A stretch of 64,000 nt of DNA from Ascidia mentula (lineage: Eukaryota > Chordata > Ascidiacea > Phlebobranchia > Ascidiidae), in NCBI GenBank assembly GCA_947561715.1, contig OX387202.1, positions 13,777,001-13,841,000 of the forward strand, given 5' to 3'. Made by a program: the position numbers and the translations under genes. The notes below the pieces were generated by a model. That model was not told the DNA's origin. It did no database searches and was given only the letters and a program-made list of their open reading frames with translations. Below, in pieces: positions 23,932 through 36,290 of the stretch. Within the stretch, counting starts at the first letter, position 1, and every line of letters starts with the position of its first letter.

Positions 23932-26454
23932 TGCAATAACGCATTTAGCGCCGCTGTTTAGTTTATTGCAGCTAGCTCGCATTGGCTTGTACTACAGCAT
24001 GCTAACCGAGGCATCCAACAGGGGCATTGTAGCCTTTTCGCGAAATACGTTCATCTTTTATTGTCGTGTATGACGCCCACCCCGAGTCGAAATCATGTAG
24101 TTCCTTTTGTCTGTAGCAAACTACCCTCTGCATGGAGGGATCTATAAATAGGGTTCATTGCCTTCCGATGACACTGTCTTGTAGGTGTTTGGTGCGAGCA
24201 TATGAGTCACGTAGGTCAAATCCATTCAAATTTATATCAGGGAGAATTTTTGCCAACGTTTCCATTCCAAGCTTTGCGTCACAGAGGTAGAAAAACCGGT
24301 CATTCGTGAAAGTTGTTTTCTGTTTGCATTCAAATATCCACTGCTTTCACGTGACTCCATTGGAAAATCAAAATTGCCAATTTAATTTAACCAAGTTTTT
24401 GTCTAATTCGATTTTTTTTAAATGATTTTTGATACGTCGCCACTAATTATAACTTTCATATATAAAGACAACATCTTTCATCAATAATTTAATCCAATTC
24501 ACTTGAATAAAACTTTAAAATTATCGTCGTTTCCTTTGTCGTTTCGTCTCTATATATTCTTCACATTCACTGTGTCTTAACTTATGTATGTTCGTGCTTT
24601 TCCCACTCCGCTACACAATCACCTTTGTATTAACGTAACAGATTTCGGCCTTCGATCGGAACCCAGTCAGGCCGAAATTAATTAAAACGCAAGGTCAAAG
24701 CAGCAGGCAACATTTCTGTAAAATTTTAAAAAAATGAAATTTCCTGCATTTCCATCTCCTAACAGCACATCAAACGCCCTTCTTTTGTTCGAATTATTTT
24801 CTTTTGTTTCAAACTCTTCTGTCCACTGCTCGTGGTTATACCTCTCACGTGCGACAGTGTTCTGTTATATGTTTCTTCATTTTAGCACGCTCGTCGACGC
24901 CGTAACGTGTGTATGGAAATCCACAACGCGCTGCAACTGCTCAACATAACTTTTTGCTACAATCGACGACTTCGCCCCACGGAAAATTGCATTTTCTCGT
25001 AGAAACGTCACTTTTACCCAGTTTCAGAGATTCGCGTTTGTATGGCAATTGAAGTTTTTTGTTTGAAGCCAAGTCGGCAGTACACTGCAGTAGAGAATAA
25101 TACCTTGCCAACCAGCATGAAACCCACGTGCCAAGTTTTGCGTACCAGCACTTGATTCAGTGCAAGCGTTTTTTTCGTGTTGTTGCAACATCGGTTTTTC
25201 AATTCCGAATATCCGCATATATATAACGTTGCGCTTTTAATCACAACGACTCGTGTAGTTGGAACGCCAAACTACAAACCTATTTATAAACAAAACTTGT
25301 TTTATTTTTTTTTATTATCGTGAGTTGCTTTGTCCCGGGTTTTTCCGCGATAATTTACTTTGGACTTTGAACCGTATTCCCAGTGTCTATTCTATTATTA
25401 TTATTATCATGTAACGGCGCTGTCTTGTTTATTTCACGTACTTCGTTCACAGTATCTGGTTGTCGATCTTCTTTCAAAAGTGGTCACATTTTTTAGCCCG
25501 GCCAGGCTTTCTGTTTTGCTCTTGTTTTCTATACGTGCGTCCCCCAGTATGAGGAGAAGCTATAATACATTACACACTAAATAACTCTACAGTGTAGTCC
25601 TGTATTGAAAAGTCAGTATCAGGGCTGAGTTGATTCATTTCTGCAATGGAAAGAATGGAACGTAAGTTCGACAACCACGTTTCTCAGGTGTTATTAATGC
25701 TGCAAAAACTCTGCAGCAGCACATTTAACTAGCAGTTAATAAACATTGCGGCTACTTCGGTGTTAGGTTGGGATATCTATAAAGTCTAATGTGGCTGTTT
25801 CCAAACACTTGTAAGTGCCATCCTGCGGCATACGGCGATTATCGGTGAGGAAATCACCTTTACACAGCGCTTGCCACGATGACCTTTGTCGTTCTGTTGT
25901 TGCCATGTTCATGTATGCGACATGTATTTTTGTGCAAAAATTAAATTGGTTTTAAATTGTCCCGCAACGCTACACTAGTTTAACAAATAGCCGTACTTGT
26001 TAAAATCGATTTTTAGCAGCTAAATTTGTGATTAGTTAAGAACTTCAAATAATAATTTGAACATTTTGACCATTGTAATGTTACAGGGGAAGTACCTAAG
26101 GAAAGAATTTCGCGGGCCATGATTTCCAGCCGTTGCATCACAAAAATTTGTTGACTCTGCAAACACTTTTTTTTATAACCAACAGTGTTGCAACACCAAC
26201 CACTGGATGAACGCTGATTTTAACAAGGCAACATTATGTGGTCAGACGAAAAACTTTTTGTTTTAATCAGAAATAATCCTGGAAAATTGTTTTATTGGCA
26301 CAATTGTCTGCAGCTCAGAGCTCAAAAATTCGTTTTTGTTATGATCATCATATATATGTATTTTTGTATGTACAGAGACTTAAGTACCAAATATAAAGTT
26401 GCACTTATTTCGCCTTCTTGGTTTTATACGTACTTTGTTAACTTGCACTTGAGC
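23932..26454. other. Intergenic region between XYLT and the methyltransferase
   Basis: No gene recognised. A 10-bp inverted repeat ATTTCGGCCT/AGGCCGAAAT (24642-24651, 24669-24678) with a 17-base spacer could form a hairpin. A run of ATT repeats sits near 25390-25407. A frame open upstream of the methyltransferase Met (from 26236) lacks family similarity and is probably leader. Confidence 0.55.
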
Positions 26455-27357
26455 ATGATTCGTTTGTTTGAAAGCAAAAGTCACACAGAAACATATGCAA
26501 AATGCCGTCCAACGCTAGCACCTGGGATGGTTGTAAAAATTCTGGACTTTTTCCACAAGCAATCCCCAATTCCAACTTCTGGCAAGCACCAACTTATGGT
26601 AGATGTTGGTTGTGGAAATGGTCAGTCTACTGGGGTCTTTTCACCATACTTTGATGAAGTAATCGGCACCGATATAAGCCCTAATCAAGTTGAGAATGCA
26701 TCAAGACAGTTTCCAAATGTCAGTTACAAAGTTGGTAGTGGTGAATGCCTGCCAGTTAAAAATGAAAGCGTTGATTTAATTCTATCTTGCCAAGCAGTTC
26801 ACTGGTTTGATTTGAAGAAGTTTTTGGGTGAATGTGCAAGAGCATTGAAGCCAAATGGCTGTCTTGCTTTGGTTGGCTATGTCTTTGACAGTGAAAAACC
26901 AATTAGCATAAAACAAGGTGACCATGATGTCATGAAAAATATATTTCGCGAGTTTGAAACCAATTGCAAAATGCATCCACGATGTAACCTTTTGGCCAAC
27001 CACTACAAAGACTTGCTTGAGCAAATAGAGGCCAAGGACAAGTTGTATGATGAAGACCTCAAGGAATTTTTTAAATACACCTTGGAGGATCACAAATTAA
27101 GTATGTCCACTTGGTCCGGATATCAAATTGTGATGCAAGAAACAGTCAAATGCCTCCAAGAAAAACATGGGCCAGAAAATGTGACCGAAGAAATGATTGT
27201 CGATCATGACATACTAGAAAACTATTTGAAACAAATAAAAAAAGCAGCTGGCCTTGGTAAAATGAGAAATGAAGATATTGTTGTTAATTCATGTAGAAAT
27301 TGGTTCATGATTGTTTGCAGTCGGCCTGTTGTGCCATTGGGAGTACAATCCAGTTAA
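26455..27357 (+). CDS. Class I SAM-dependent methyltransferase (Methyltransf_11, TMT1/CRG1-like)
   Basis: Single-exon gene of 300 residues from Met 26455, where family similarity begins (ESKSHTETYAKCRPTLAP); the frame is open back to 26236. VDVGCGNGQ is motif I, the Gly-rich SAM-binding loop; VIGTDISPNQ ends strand 2 with the acidic residue for the SAM ribose; SVDLILSCQAVHWFD and CARALKPNGCLALVGY are motifs post-I to III. The C-terminal half is helical and charged. Family knowledge: relatives include yeast trans-aconitate and lipid methyltransferases and uncharacterised animal proteins, so the substrate cannot be named. No signal or membrane segment within the 300 residues. The lack of introns contrasts with every neighbour and could mean descent from a retrocopy. 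A decayed second copy follows directly. Confidence 0.85.
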   Translation: MIRLFESKSHTETYAKCRPTLAPGMVVKILDFFHKQSPIPTSGKHQLMVDVGCGNGQSTGVFSPYFDEVIGTDISPNQVENASRQFPNVSYKVGSGECLPVKNESVDLILSCQAVHWFDLKKFLGECARALKPNGCLALVGYVFDSEKPISIKQGDHDVMKNIFREFETNCKMHPRCNLLANHYKDLLEQIEAKDKLYDEDLKEFFKYTLEDHKLSMSTWSGYQIVMQETVKCLQEKHGPENVTEEMIVDHDILENYLKQIKKAAGLGKMRNEDIVVNSCRNWFMIVCSRPVVPLGVQSS

Positions 27358-27525
27358 GTGTTTCGGTTGATAATTTTTTTCCAAAAAATATAAGTTGTTG
27401 TGATTTAAAAAAAAACTCATGTCATGCATTTGTTAAAACTTTGGTCTTGTAATTGCACTGCCCGATTATATCTTTTTATTTGTTAAAAAATAATGTGATA
27501 AATTTGTTTCTCTTCTTATTGACAT

Positions 27526-27793
27526 ATTTATTTTGTATGTGCAGAGACTTTTATTGAATTTAAAGTTGCACTTATTTTGCCTTAGTTGATCTTACAGCTT
27601 ATATTTTGTTGTCTTGTACTTAAACATGATTTGGTTGTATGAAAGCAAAAGTCACACAGATACATATGCGCAATGCCGTATGAAACCACCATATTTTGAC
27701 AAGGTAATCGGCATCAATGTCTGCCCAAATCAAGTCACGAATGCAATTGTTTGCAGTTGGCCCATTGTGTCATCAGAAGGTCAATTAACTTGA
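27526..27793 (+). pseudogene. Decayed, internally deleted copy of the methyltransferase gene
   Basis: From TATTTTGTATGTGCAGAGAC onward it aligns to the neighbour's leader and first codons (up to ACACAGATACATATGCGCAA), then jumps to the segment TTTTGACAAGGTAATCGGCA (parent about 26649), then to the last codons (TTGTTTGCAGTTGGCCCATT, parent about 27316). Two large internal deletions remove most of the domain. Similarity seems to continue into the 3' flank (about 27880-27920). Tandem duplication followed by decay, since the leader is included. Confidence 0.85.
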
Positions 27794-29841
27794 AAGATTT
27801 TTTTATTTGTTTTTTTTTGTTTTATAACACTTCATAATTGTTGTCAATACATTGTGATTTGCAATTACCTCATTGTGACTTCATGCTTATAATTGTATTG
27901 CCTGGTTTTGTGTGTATCTAACTTTTATAACAGCATTTCAGAGAACAGAAACTGTTTGGTGGACATGTTGCTATTGTCAAGTGAGCATGATACCTCATTA
28001 ATACATTCAAAAATTTTATTACTGAAAGGAGTGAATTTTATTAGCAGAAGGTTTACTTTGAATTTTTGTGTGTAAATCACCCCATTTCCAAACATATGCT
28101 TCTGTACAATCTTGTTCACACCACAAATACTTACATTGAGTAGCCAAGTTATGACATTTCCACAAGAGAGACAGCAAGAATTTGTAGCTCATCCTTAAAA
28201 CCTGATGATCCCTGGGGAGGGGGCTTCTAAAACAACCATACAACAACTTCTCAAAACATACAACCTCTCTGAAACATAAACTCCCAAAAGCCTTTTTTGC
28301 AAATCCTTGTTTTGCTCAAACTACACTTTTTGTTGCGAAAATAATGACCTATCAATTGGATGTACCCTTGAATACTGCTACATGGGACAGTACAATTTCA
28401 ATTGCAACACAAATATGCAGGCAATGTTGATTTGTAAAACCTTGCAATAACAAAAACCAACAATTTACAAAAGTCACACTTATATTAGAGCAAAAACATT
28501 ACAGTGTCATGTCACAAAAATTGTTCGCTACTGAACATCAAGAAAACCCACAAGCTGATCATTTGGCACAAAACTTTTTTGGTCCGCTTAGAAATAGGTG
28601 GTCATGACATAAGCAATTTGATATATATATACTTGAAATAAATGGCTTTGGTGTAACTGTTATGTTGAAAAAAAAAGACAAGATTAACATAAGACAATTG
28701 TTTAAATACCAGTGGTTTACAAATGCACAATGCAACAATTTGTTTTGTAGCTTTTTAATGTATAAAAAAATTGAAAAAACTAATGACTACAAGCAAATAT
28801 TTGAAATCCACATTGCAATTATATCGGTAAAATTTTAAACCGAAAAAGTTTTGGAAAAATCCACATAGAATCTCTGTCAAGTCCTAATCATGTATGGACA
28901 AAAAAATTTGTAAAACTCACTGCTAAACAACACGTATCTAGAAATTGGATGGCAAACAATTACCACACAGAGTATTCACCAAATTTCAAAGGTATCACAT
29001 AGTTACAAAATTTGTTAGTCAATGTAAATTTGGCAGTTACCAGTTCTCACCAACAGACAGTGTATCAAGAAGCTACATTGTTAATGCACAATTTACACAA
29101 TATTGTGAAATATTTACAAATACAAAACATTAGGTGAACACCTGGGTTTTTTTTCACTAAAAAAATTCTGTCAAATGACCGAAATCCCAGCAAAATTTAG
29201 GACATTTTCAATTTATTTTGGTCATTTACGATATAATGTTTGTTCACTGAACACAACAAATTTATAGCAGAACTGTCTTTCACATGTTTATATAAAACTT
29301 GTGTCATCATCAAAATATTTCAACAGACGTCAGTGCAATATTCAAATTCTCTCTTGATAGGGGTGCTCAAAGAAATAGTGGTCCAATAATCTCAATCAAT
29401 CTGTAAGTTTTTGTAAAAGTTCAGTGTGTTGTGTTGGTAACATTACATAAAAACTGACTGGCCGAGCAGGATAACCTAGCAAAACCACCGTGTGTTAATT
29501 GTGTCAATGGAAGGGGGACCACAGATTTATCACACTTGTACAAATTTGATACAGACACTATGAAGCATAGTCTATTTCCAGACATGGTATATACTAACAA
29601 AGATTGGAAACGTATATGAAGCCAGAATTTATTGTGTAATTTTTAATTACACAATAACAGCATACATGCTTTGCATCTCCAAAGAGCTAAACAGAGTCCT
29701 GTTATGTCAGCACAATATTTAATTTTTTAAAATATTAAAGTTTTGTGCCTGTTGAACATTTTTTGGTAAAAACAATGTAAGAAACAACCAACTTTCATGG
29801 CAGGTGATATTTTACCTCAAAAATCCAAACATCAAGTGACC
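27794..29841. other. Intergenic / 3' region of the TNF-receptor gene
   Basis: About 2 kb, AT-rich, with no recognised gene. Part is expected to be the 3' untranslated region of the minus-strand TNFR gene. Several AATAAA or TTTATT motifs occur but none can be chosen. Confidence 0.5.
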
Positions 29842-32800
29842 TCATCGGACACACTCCACCTCAACTGTTACATTCTGCTCCCTAGGGTTTTGGTTTAATC
29901 CATATTCCTGTAATACACAGTTTCATGACATAAACAAGAATGTCACCAAAAATAAAATTATCCTGACGTGCAATTAACTTACATTGAAATCTCCAGTTTT
30001 GACTGAAAGATCGAAAGATTCGACTCTGATATCTGGAAAAAAAACATGGATATAATTAGGTATATACATTTACAATTTATCAGCTTTGTTGATACTTTTT
30101 GTGAAAAGAGAAATGCATTTAAGAGCAACAATGTTTTCTCTACAAACTTCAAACACAATATATATATATATATGTGCAAAGAAGCCATAATATTGGCGAG
30201 CTGTCTGACAATATATATACATATATTACCTGTTCTACTGGAACGTGCAGTATCCGGAAAGACTGCAATGAAAAAAGAAACAAATATTACAGTTGCAGTT
30301 AAAAAAACTAACTATCAATAAACCATTTAACAAAAATATGAATTATTACAATTACACCATTGTCACTAAGCAGTAATTTAACATTCAAAATGACCTTTAG
30401 TTCATTGAATTAACGAAAGAGATTACAAAGCTAAACATTAACTAACGACACTTTACTATCACAGAAAGTAATTTTTGAAATGGAAAAATGTGTACATTGG
30501 AGCCGGGTCTGTGCACAACACACAAAATAAAAGCACTTATAAGACATCACTGATAAACCTTGTGTCAGTCAAGTTACCAGTATGTTGCTTGGCTAATGTT
30601 TTACTTCCAACAAACAACAGATAACTTACTTGGAGTTTGTAAAGGCCCTCTTGCAACAGGATCTCTGCAACATAAATTAATGCCATGATAAAAATTTGAC
30701 CAAAAAAGGAATTATTTTGTTTTTCTTGAAATTCTTTTTAAGTAAAGAATTATTTTTTTAAAACTGAAACACAGGTCAAAGGCTATATTTTAACGCTTAC
30801 TGTCTGTGTGTATCATCAAAAGCAGCAGTTGGCTGCTGGCTGTAGTTGCTTGGAAGTTGGGGGTCTGGAGGAAAGGTAGCTGTAATTCGGTCGGCATACG
30901 ATGACATTTCCTCATTTAAAATGGCGACATTCGGGGGCTGGTAAAAACTGAAAAATAATGATTTCATTGCAGCATATTTTCCAACGCAATTAGTCAAATA
31001 GAAACAACAAAATAAACATCCACATTAACCAAATACGAAAAGTACATAAAGTGAAATGACGAAAATTGAAACAATGACATAACAATTTCATATTGTTTTA
31101 CGTAGAAATTACAGCAAATTTACACAATCAGTAAAATATCCTGACATTTAAACCATAGGAAATAGCAGAAATAGTAAATGCCCTGAAGAGTCCTCACACT
31201 ATTCCAAGTGCTTTTCTTACTTAAAGAGGTGTAACGGCTCAACATCTACAAAGACACTTACATTCCCTGAAGAATTCGTGGCTCTTGGAGGTCTCTAGAG
31301 CCATTGTCTTCCTGCTCAACACGGTCTTCAGCTGTGAGAGGTTGAAGTGATGTGCTGTTAACCGTGTCGTCGTTGTTAGGGCAGTTAAGAATATAAGCCA
31401 ACTTACTTCGATCTGAAACAAATGGAACTTTATTGAAATTTAGTTCACAATGCACAATTTGCCTTTCAAGACACCAATTTATCAAGGTTTTTTTTTCAAT
31501 GTAATACTTTAAACATGAATTTGTATACACAATTTTTTGTTTAAAATTTTTTTTTTTTTTTTTTTTTCTTTTTGTAAATCAAAAGCTCAGGCAACAATCA
31601 CAGATTTAAACAAAATCATCAAAAAATACTTTGACTACTATTTCACAAGAACAATAATTCAAACATTAACCTTTTGATTTTATTCATAAGGAACCATGAA
31701 GTATTTGGTATTTTTTAAAAAAAACTTTTTTTGCATGCATTTTGTTTGTCTATTGTAGCCATACCAGTTTGTTTTTTGGAGGATCCAGTCTTCATCCTTC
31801 GCAAGCAGCAGTAACAGGATACGAGAGATGATACCAACACAACCAGCACTCCACAAACCACAGCAACAATATAAATCCATATTTCAGGCTCTATTTTACC
31901 TGTGGAATATAAAACAAATACAAATTACCAAAACAACAAGACGAGGTTTTATGTGCACAATACAGGTTTCAAAATATGTTAGTCATAACATCAATATTGC
32001 AGATTCATGCAGTGATATTTAAAAACATTTACAATCAATTTAATTTTTTTTATTTCAACGCACAACAATTTTAATCGACAGATATAAATAATGAAGACTT
32101 TTCAACAACTATGGGTAAAAAATATATCAACTTGAAACACTGCAAATTACATTGAGGGTCTTTCGTATTTTCCAGGCACTTGTGGCACTCTTCGTCTTGC
32201 TTTCCGTTCGACAAGATTGGTCTGAAATAGCCAACGTTGCAATCTCCGCACTGTGCATTGCTGGTGGCAGTACATTGAACAGTTACTGCAGAATTCCAAC
32301 AAGGCTGAAAATAAGCACTAATTAGAAAACTAGACTTTATAAAGAATTTTTATTATAAAGACACCAAGATTTTAAATAAATTATGACTGTATATACTTGG
32401 TCGAAAGAATGATATGTCATTTTTTGCAACGTTATCAGGAATGCCAAAATAACTGGCTAATAATGCAATACCACATGAAAAACATCAGTTTGTCAGCGCA
32501 AAATCAGCACAATCAACACTCGCCAAAAAAAAAATCTTCACACAATTACAAACTTAATTTAGACTGTATAGTGCGAATAATTTAGCCAAATAACCAACAA
32601 ATGCTTCATAGAAACTTACAGCACATGACTTGCAGTACTGGTAGTCATATCCAGTGGAATAGGTGCCTTCCTCACAGGGAACACAGCGGTATGATGGCTC
32701 CTTGCTGCCCCATCCACAATGATGCTGCAGGTAATATATGACAGTTAACATCGTAACTTAAACGTAAAACTTTATTTGTTTACTACAAATTTAATCGAAG

Positions 32801-33101
32801 GATATTTTTGTTGACCAAATAACAAATACTAAATTTTACAACATTGCTGAATGAACTTTCGGCAAAATGCATTTTTACCGAGCTGGGCTGTGAACCAGGT
32901 CCACATTGCATACAAAGCTGACAATTCCCTTCAATATCGACATATTGATGCTCACCATCGCAAGAAGCAGAAATGATCGCCTACAAAATAAGATATGGAG
33001 TGATGGAGAATGCTTTGTAAGATTTTAAAACAAAATGCACTTACCACACACATATTGCACAGCAACAATATCACAAATTGCATCTTTAATGAGGCCTCCA
33101 T
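29842..33101 (-). CDS. TNF-receptor superfamily membrane protein (TROY/XEDAR/EDAR-like)
   Basis: Eleven exons join in phase to 344 residues: 33045-33101, 32879-32980, 32620-32724, 32151-32304, 31765-31899, 31262-31412, 30801-30947, 30630-30664, 30230-30262, 29983-30032 and 29842-29907. Exon 1 is a signal peptide (FVILLLCNMCV). Exons 2-4 hold Cys-rich repeats: CQLCMQCGPGSQ, HHCGWGSKEPSYRCVPCEEG, CKSCAPC, and TATSNAQCGDCNVGYF with CHKC, closest to TROY (ATSDAICGDCLPGFY). Exon 5 is one transmembrane helix (IYIVAVVCGVLVVLVSSLV) followed by CYCCLRR. The tail of about 185 residues is Pro/Asn/Asp-rich and shows no death domain. Receptors of this clade bind TNF ligands outside and TRAFs or adaptors inside; the ligand is not predictable here. 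No canonical TRAF-binding motif stands out. Assignment inside the family is by eye. Confidence 0.85.
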
Positions 33102-34202
33102 GGTAATTGTGCTAGAGATACTAAAAAGCTATGCAAAAATAGTGCAAAATCTAAAAAAAAATCATCGTAACAAAAATGCAAGAAGATGGAATATTTCTTG
33201 CTTAACCTTCATCTTACAAAACAACCAACTTTAGCACATACGCCATACCCTGTTGCTTTTATTAAATAAATTTTCCAGTAAACAGCAGCACCAAGACCTA
33301 CCCCCCACTCAAGTGTGATTAAGACAAGACAGGTCCCAACAAGTCTTAATAATTGCACATATAGCAGACGCCTAAGCCACAAACTACGACGAAAAAAGCG
33401 ACCAGCGATTATCTGTAATGATCTTTCATTTCTAAACCAACAGCGGGACATGTCTTCGCAAGTAGATTTATATGCACCCTTTCCGCAAGGTACATAATCC
33501 CTAATCTTCCCACACGGCGGCACATTGTCGCACTGGCGTTTGTTAAAGACAAACCTGCACCGGGCGAAGGCTCAATAAATTTGTACTTATCACTTTCCCT
33601 TTCACACTTGGCACTCATACCGCTCAACTGACAACACCCCATAGGGAAAAGCATCTTGTAAAGTGAAAAACACGTGCGCCCACAACGATGGGCTTTGTAA
33701 ACACGATGGAGATCCGTTCCCTGCGCTACGTTCAGACACGTCTGGGCAAGTCCAGACCTGCCCGCATCGCAATAGGAGCTCCATTTTCTGATTTACGACT
33801 TCTTCAAGTCACTCGTAGTGAGTATCGTAGCCCTTATGTCCCACACGAACGTGTTTAATCAGGGTGACTCAAGACGCCGGCGTCTCGGCCCCAAGAGCTT
33901 CAACGTATTTTGAACGACGCGCACATTCGTAACCGACGTCCCGGTTTTAAAGGGCCTTTTATGATATCTGCAAACACTGGGAAAGCCAACAAAAGAGCGC
34001 CTTACTATCATAGGTCAAATGTGTTTACAGCCAACTGCGGAGTTTACACCCACAACGTGCTACGTCATAAATCACAACCCAAACTCTGCAACACAAAAAA
34101 CAGCATTTGCAGTAAAAAAATAACATGAATGTCACAAAAAAACAAAAAACAAACAAACTTTGTTTCAAATATACAGACCGCCCAAAAACAATCACAAAGC
34201 AT
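33102..34202. other. Upstream region of the TNF-receptor gene
   Basis: The stretch 33480-33960 is richer in GC and CpG than its surroundings and may hold the promoter or a non-coding first exon. Short open frames on both strands overlap one another and carry no motif. Confidence 0.45.
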
Positions 34203-34379
34203 AACTAGCAAAATTACACTGTTGCTTTAACTTTGCTGACGGTGCGTTTGAACTAAGCGACCGCGTGGCCTGGAGGGCGTAACCGAGATTGCACAAGTGT
34301 GGTGCAATCTCTCTATCGTTTTTCTTACGTTTCTTTTTTCCTAATAAACGATACAGATTCTGGCTTCTCTTTGGGTCCA
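34203..34379. repeat. Dispersed repeat R1, copy 1 (177 bp)
   Basis: Almost identical (one difference seen) to 36114-36290. A 15-base hairpin-like part, GATTGCACAAGTGTGGTGCAATCTC, is split here as GATTGCAC and GTGCAATC arms. On the minus strand AGTTCAAACGC is weakly like a tRNA B box. No identified family. Confidence 0.85.
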
Positions 34380-36113
34380 CGTGCGCTAACCTCGTGGGAA
34401 CAATTAACCCGAGGGGCGTGCTGTTGCATGTTCAGTAATTTGCTGACGTTCATAGCCTTGGATGTAATTGGGATTTAAAACGCGTTACGACAATTGCACA
34501 TATTGACTTTGCCAACGTGATACCAACGTGTTTCCGGCATTGTAAACTTTATTTCAAAGAATGAACTGGTAATATATGGCGGCGTAGGCGAACTAAGCAA
34601 ATAAATCATGAGTCTTGGCATGCTTGGTTAAGGGGCCATACAACATACCGTTCGTATTTTAGATATTTTGTAGGCCTATAGCATATTGTGTAAGAACGTC
34701 TTTTCAGCAATTTAGTTGCGACCAAACTTGGTTAATTTCTTTGCACTCTTTGGTATTTAAAACATTAATTGCTGTAATGTAAAAACCAAATTCATTCTTT
34801 TAAAGACAAATTGAATGCATTTTCTTACGGGCAGAAACAATACCACTTAGAACTAATAGCATGATATGCCGACAGTTTTAAAAGCTACTTCTTTTGCAGC
34901 ATAGAAGCCATTATATCAACTGATGAACATATGTATCCATGAAATATGCTTAATGTATTTATTGGCCTGTAAGTATGTGAGTTTTATTTTCGGGAAGGCA
35001 ATTATCTGTCAAAGCAATTAGGACTAATGTGCTACAGGCATTCCGGAAAACAGAATACTAAACTTTCAGAAACTCTAGTCATCCCCGGCCACGTGGAGCG
35101 CCATATTGGCTTTGTTAAAAGCTAGAAGCAGCAGAGCATAAAATTACATGTTTTTCAATGACGTCATAGTTCCCTAAAGGCACCCAGCACTCTTACCTTG
35201 TGGATGAAAACTTGTTGTTATAAAATGAATGTATAGTTCCATATAATAAAGTTAGACAGTTTGCACCATTTGCAGAATGCCTGATTCTTGTTAGCTTTTT
35301 CCTTTATCTGTTGATTGTTTTTCGCAGAAATGCCCACGTAAATAATTGCAACAGTTAAAAACAATCAAAAAGTTGTTTATGTAGTTTGCTCTATTTATGA
35401 ATATGGCATTTTACATATACATTGGGCTCGCCAGAGGCAAATTAACGTAACATGCCGTAGTTGCGACGCCCTATAAAAAAGGTCATCAGGAAAACACGAC
35501 AAAAAATTGGGATTCAATTTTAGTGTTAAGGCAACTGAAATAACACTGTCTAGGTATGGTGCCGCACACATATATGCTAACCGTGTTATACATGAAGTCG
35601 CTTTTGAGTTTTTGCTGACCAATGGTATGGCTCTACCGTAAATTGCCAAATTAAAAGCCTCATCTTTTTTTGCCTTTTGACAAAGGTATTTTGTGCAGCC
35701 TTTCGGCCTGTTTACCTCAACTGACGCCAAGTCTTACGCGTCGACGATAATTAAGCGTTCTGACAAATTAAAACTAGCGAAGGGTTTGTTTTAAATGCGC
35801 TATAAAGCTTGTTTGCGACCTCTCGCGGTCATAAAATGTAGTGCAGTTTTTCAGCTAGGGTGCGCTACTGCGCGTGGAATCATGTTCGTGGAATAGTTTA
35901 CATTGATCAAGATGGCGCGTGATTGACAGCATCGGTCAAGCGCACGACCCGTATACCAAGAAAAAAAATTGATCGGGATTCGTGCCCAGGATATCTTGGG
36001 TTCAAACCCCGGTGTGGTAAAAAAACACATTTATTAAGATGTTTTTTTTTCAAAAAGATCGGACGCCTATATGTTAAACGAACATAAAGAGGAGCACAAC
36101 AATGGACCCATAC
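34380..36113. other. Intergenic region before the tubulin array
   Basis: No gene recognised. The part 35260-35370 is a diverged copy of 36291-36401, the start of the tubulin promoter region. A 111-codon minus-strand frame at 35395-35730 has no recognisable motif. A SINE-like tRNA-derived tail lies near 35955-36020. Confidence 0.5.
35955..36020 (+). mobile_element. tRNA-derived SINE-like 3' part
   Basis: ATATCTTGGGTTCAAACCCC contains GGTTCAAACCC, a good Pol III B box, followed by GGTGTGGT and an A-rich tail (36019 onward). The sequence resembles the SINE-like unit downstream of each tubulin gene. No clear A box; target duplication not determined. Confidence 0.5.
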
Positions 36114-36290
36114 AACTAGCAAAATTACACTGTTGCTTTAACTTTGCTGACGGTGCGTTTGAACTAAGCGACCGCGTGGCCTGGAGGGCGTAACCGAGAT
36201 TGCACAAGTGTGGTGCAATATCTCTATCGTTTTTCTTACGTTTCTTTTTTCCTAATAAACGATACAGATTCTGGCTTCTCTTTGGGTCCA
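36114..36290. repeat. Dispersed repeat R1, copy 2 (177 bp)
   Basis: Near-identical to 34203-34379. Here TGGACCC (36103-36109) precedes and GGGTCCA (36284-36290) ends the block, an inverted 7-bp pair that may be the true termini. It directly abuts the first tubulin promoter unit at 36291. Confidence 0.8.

Noticed and set aside
24642-24678. 10-bp hairpin as a regulatory RNA or terminator
   Set aside because: Isolated, with no gene ending here on either strand and a long spacer; expected occasionally by chance.
26236-26454. N-terminal 73-codon extension of the methyltransferase
   Set aside because: Frame is open, but the composition is unlike a conserved domain and family similarity starts at Met 26455.
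34921-34950. CTGATGA followed by GAAA near 34920
   Set aside because: Stem II and stem I do not pair and no GUC site is in place.
35395-35730. 111-codon minus-strand frame
   Set aside because: No recognisable domain; no neighbouring exon to join. Starts from a TTG.
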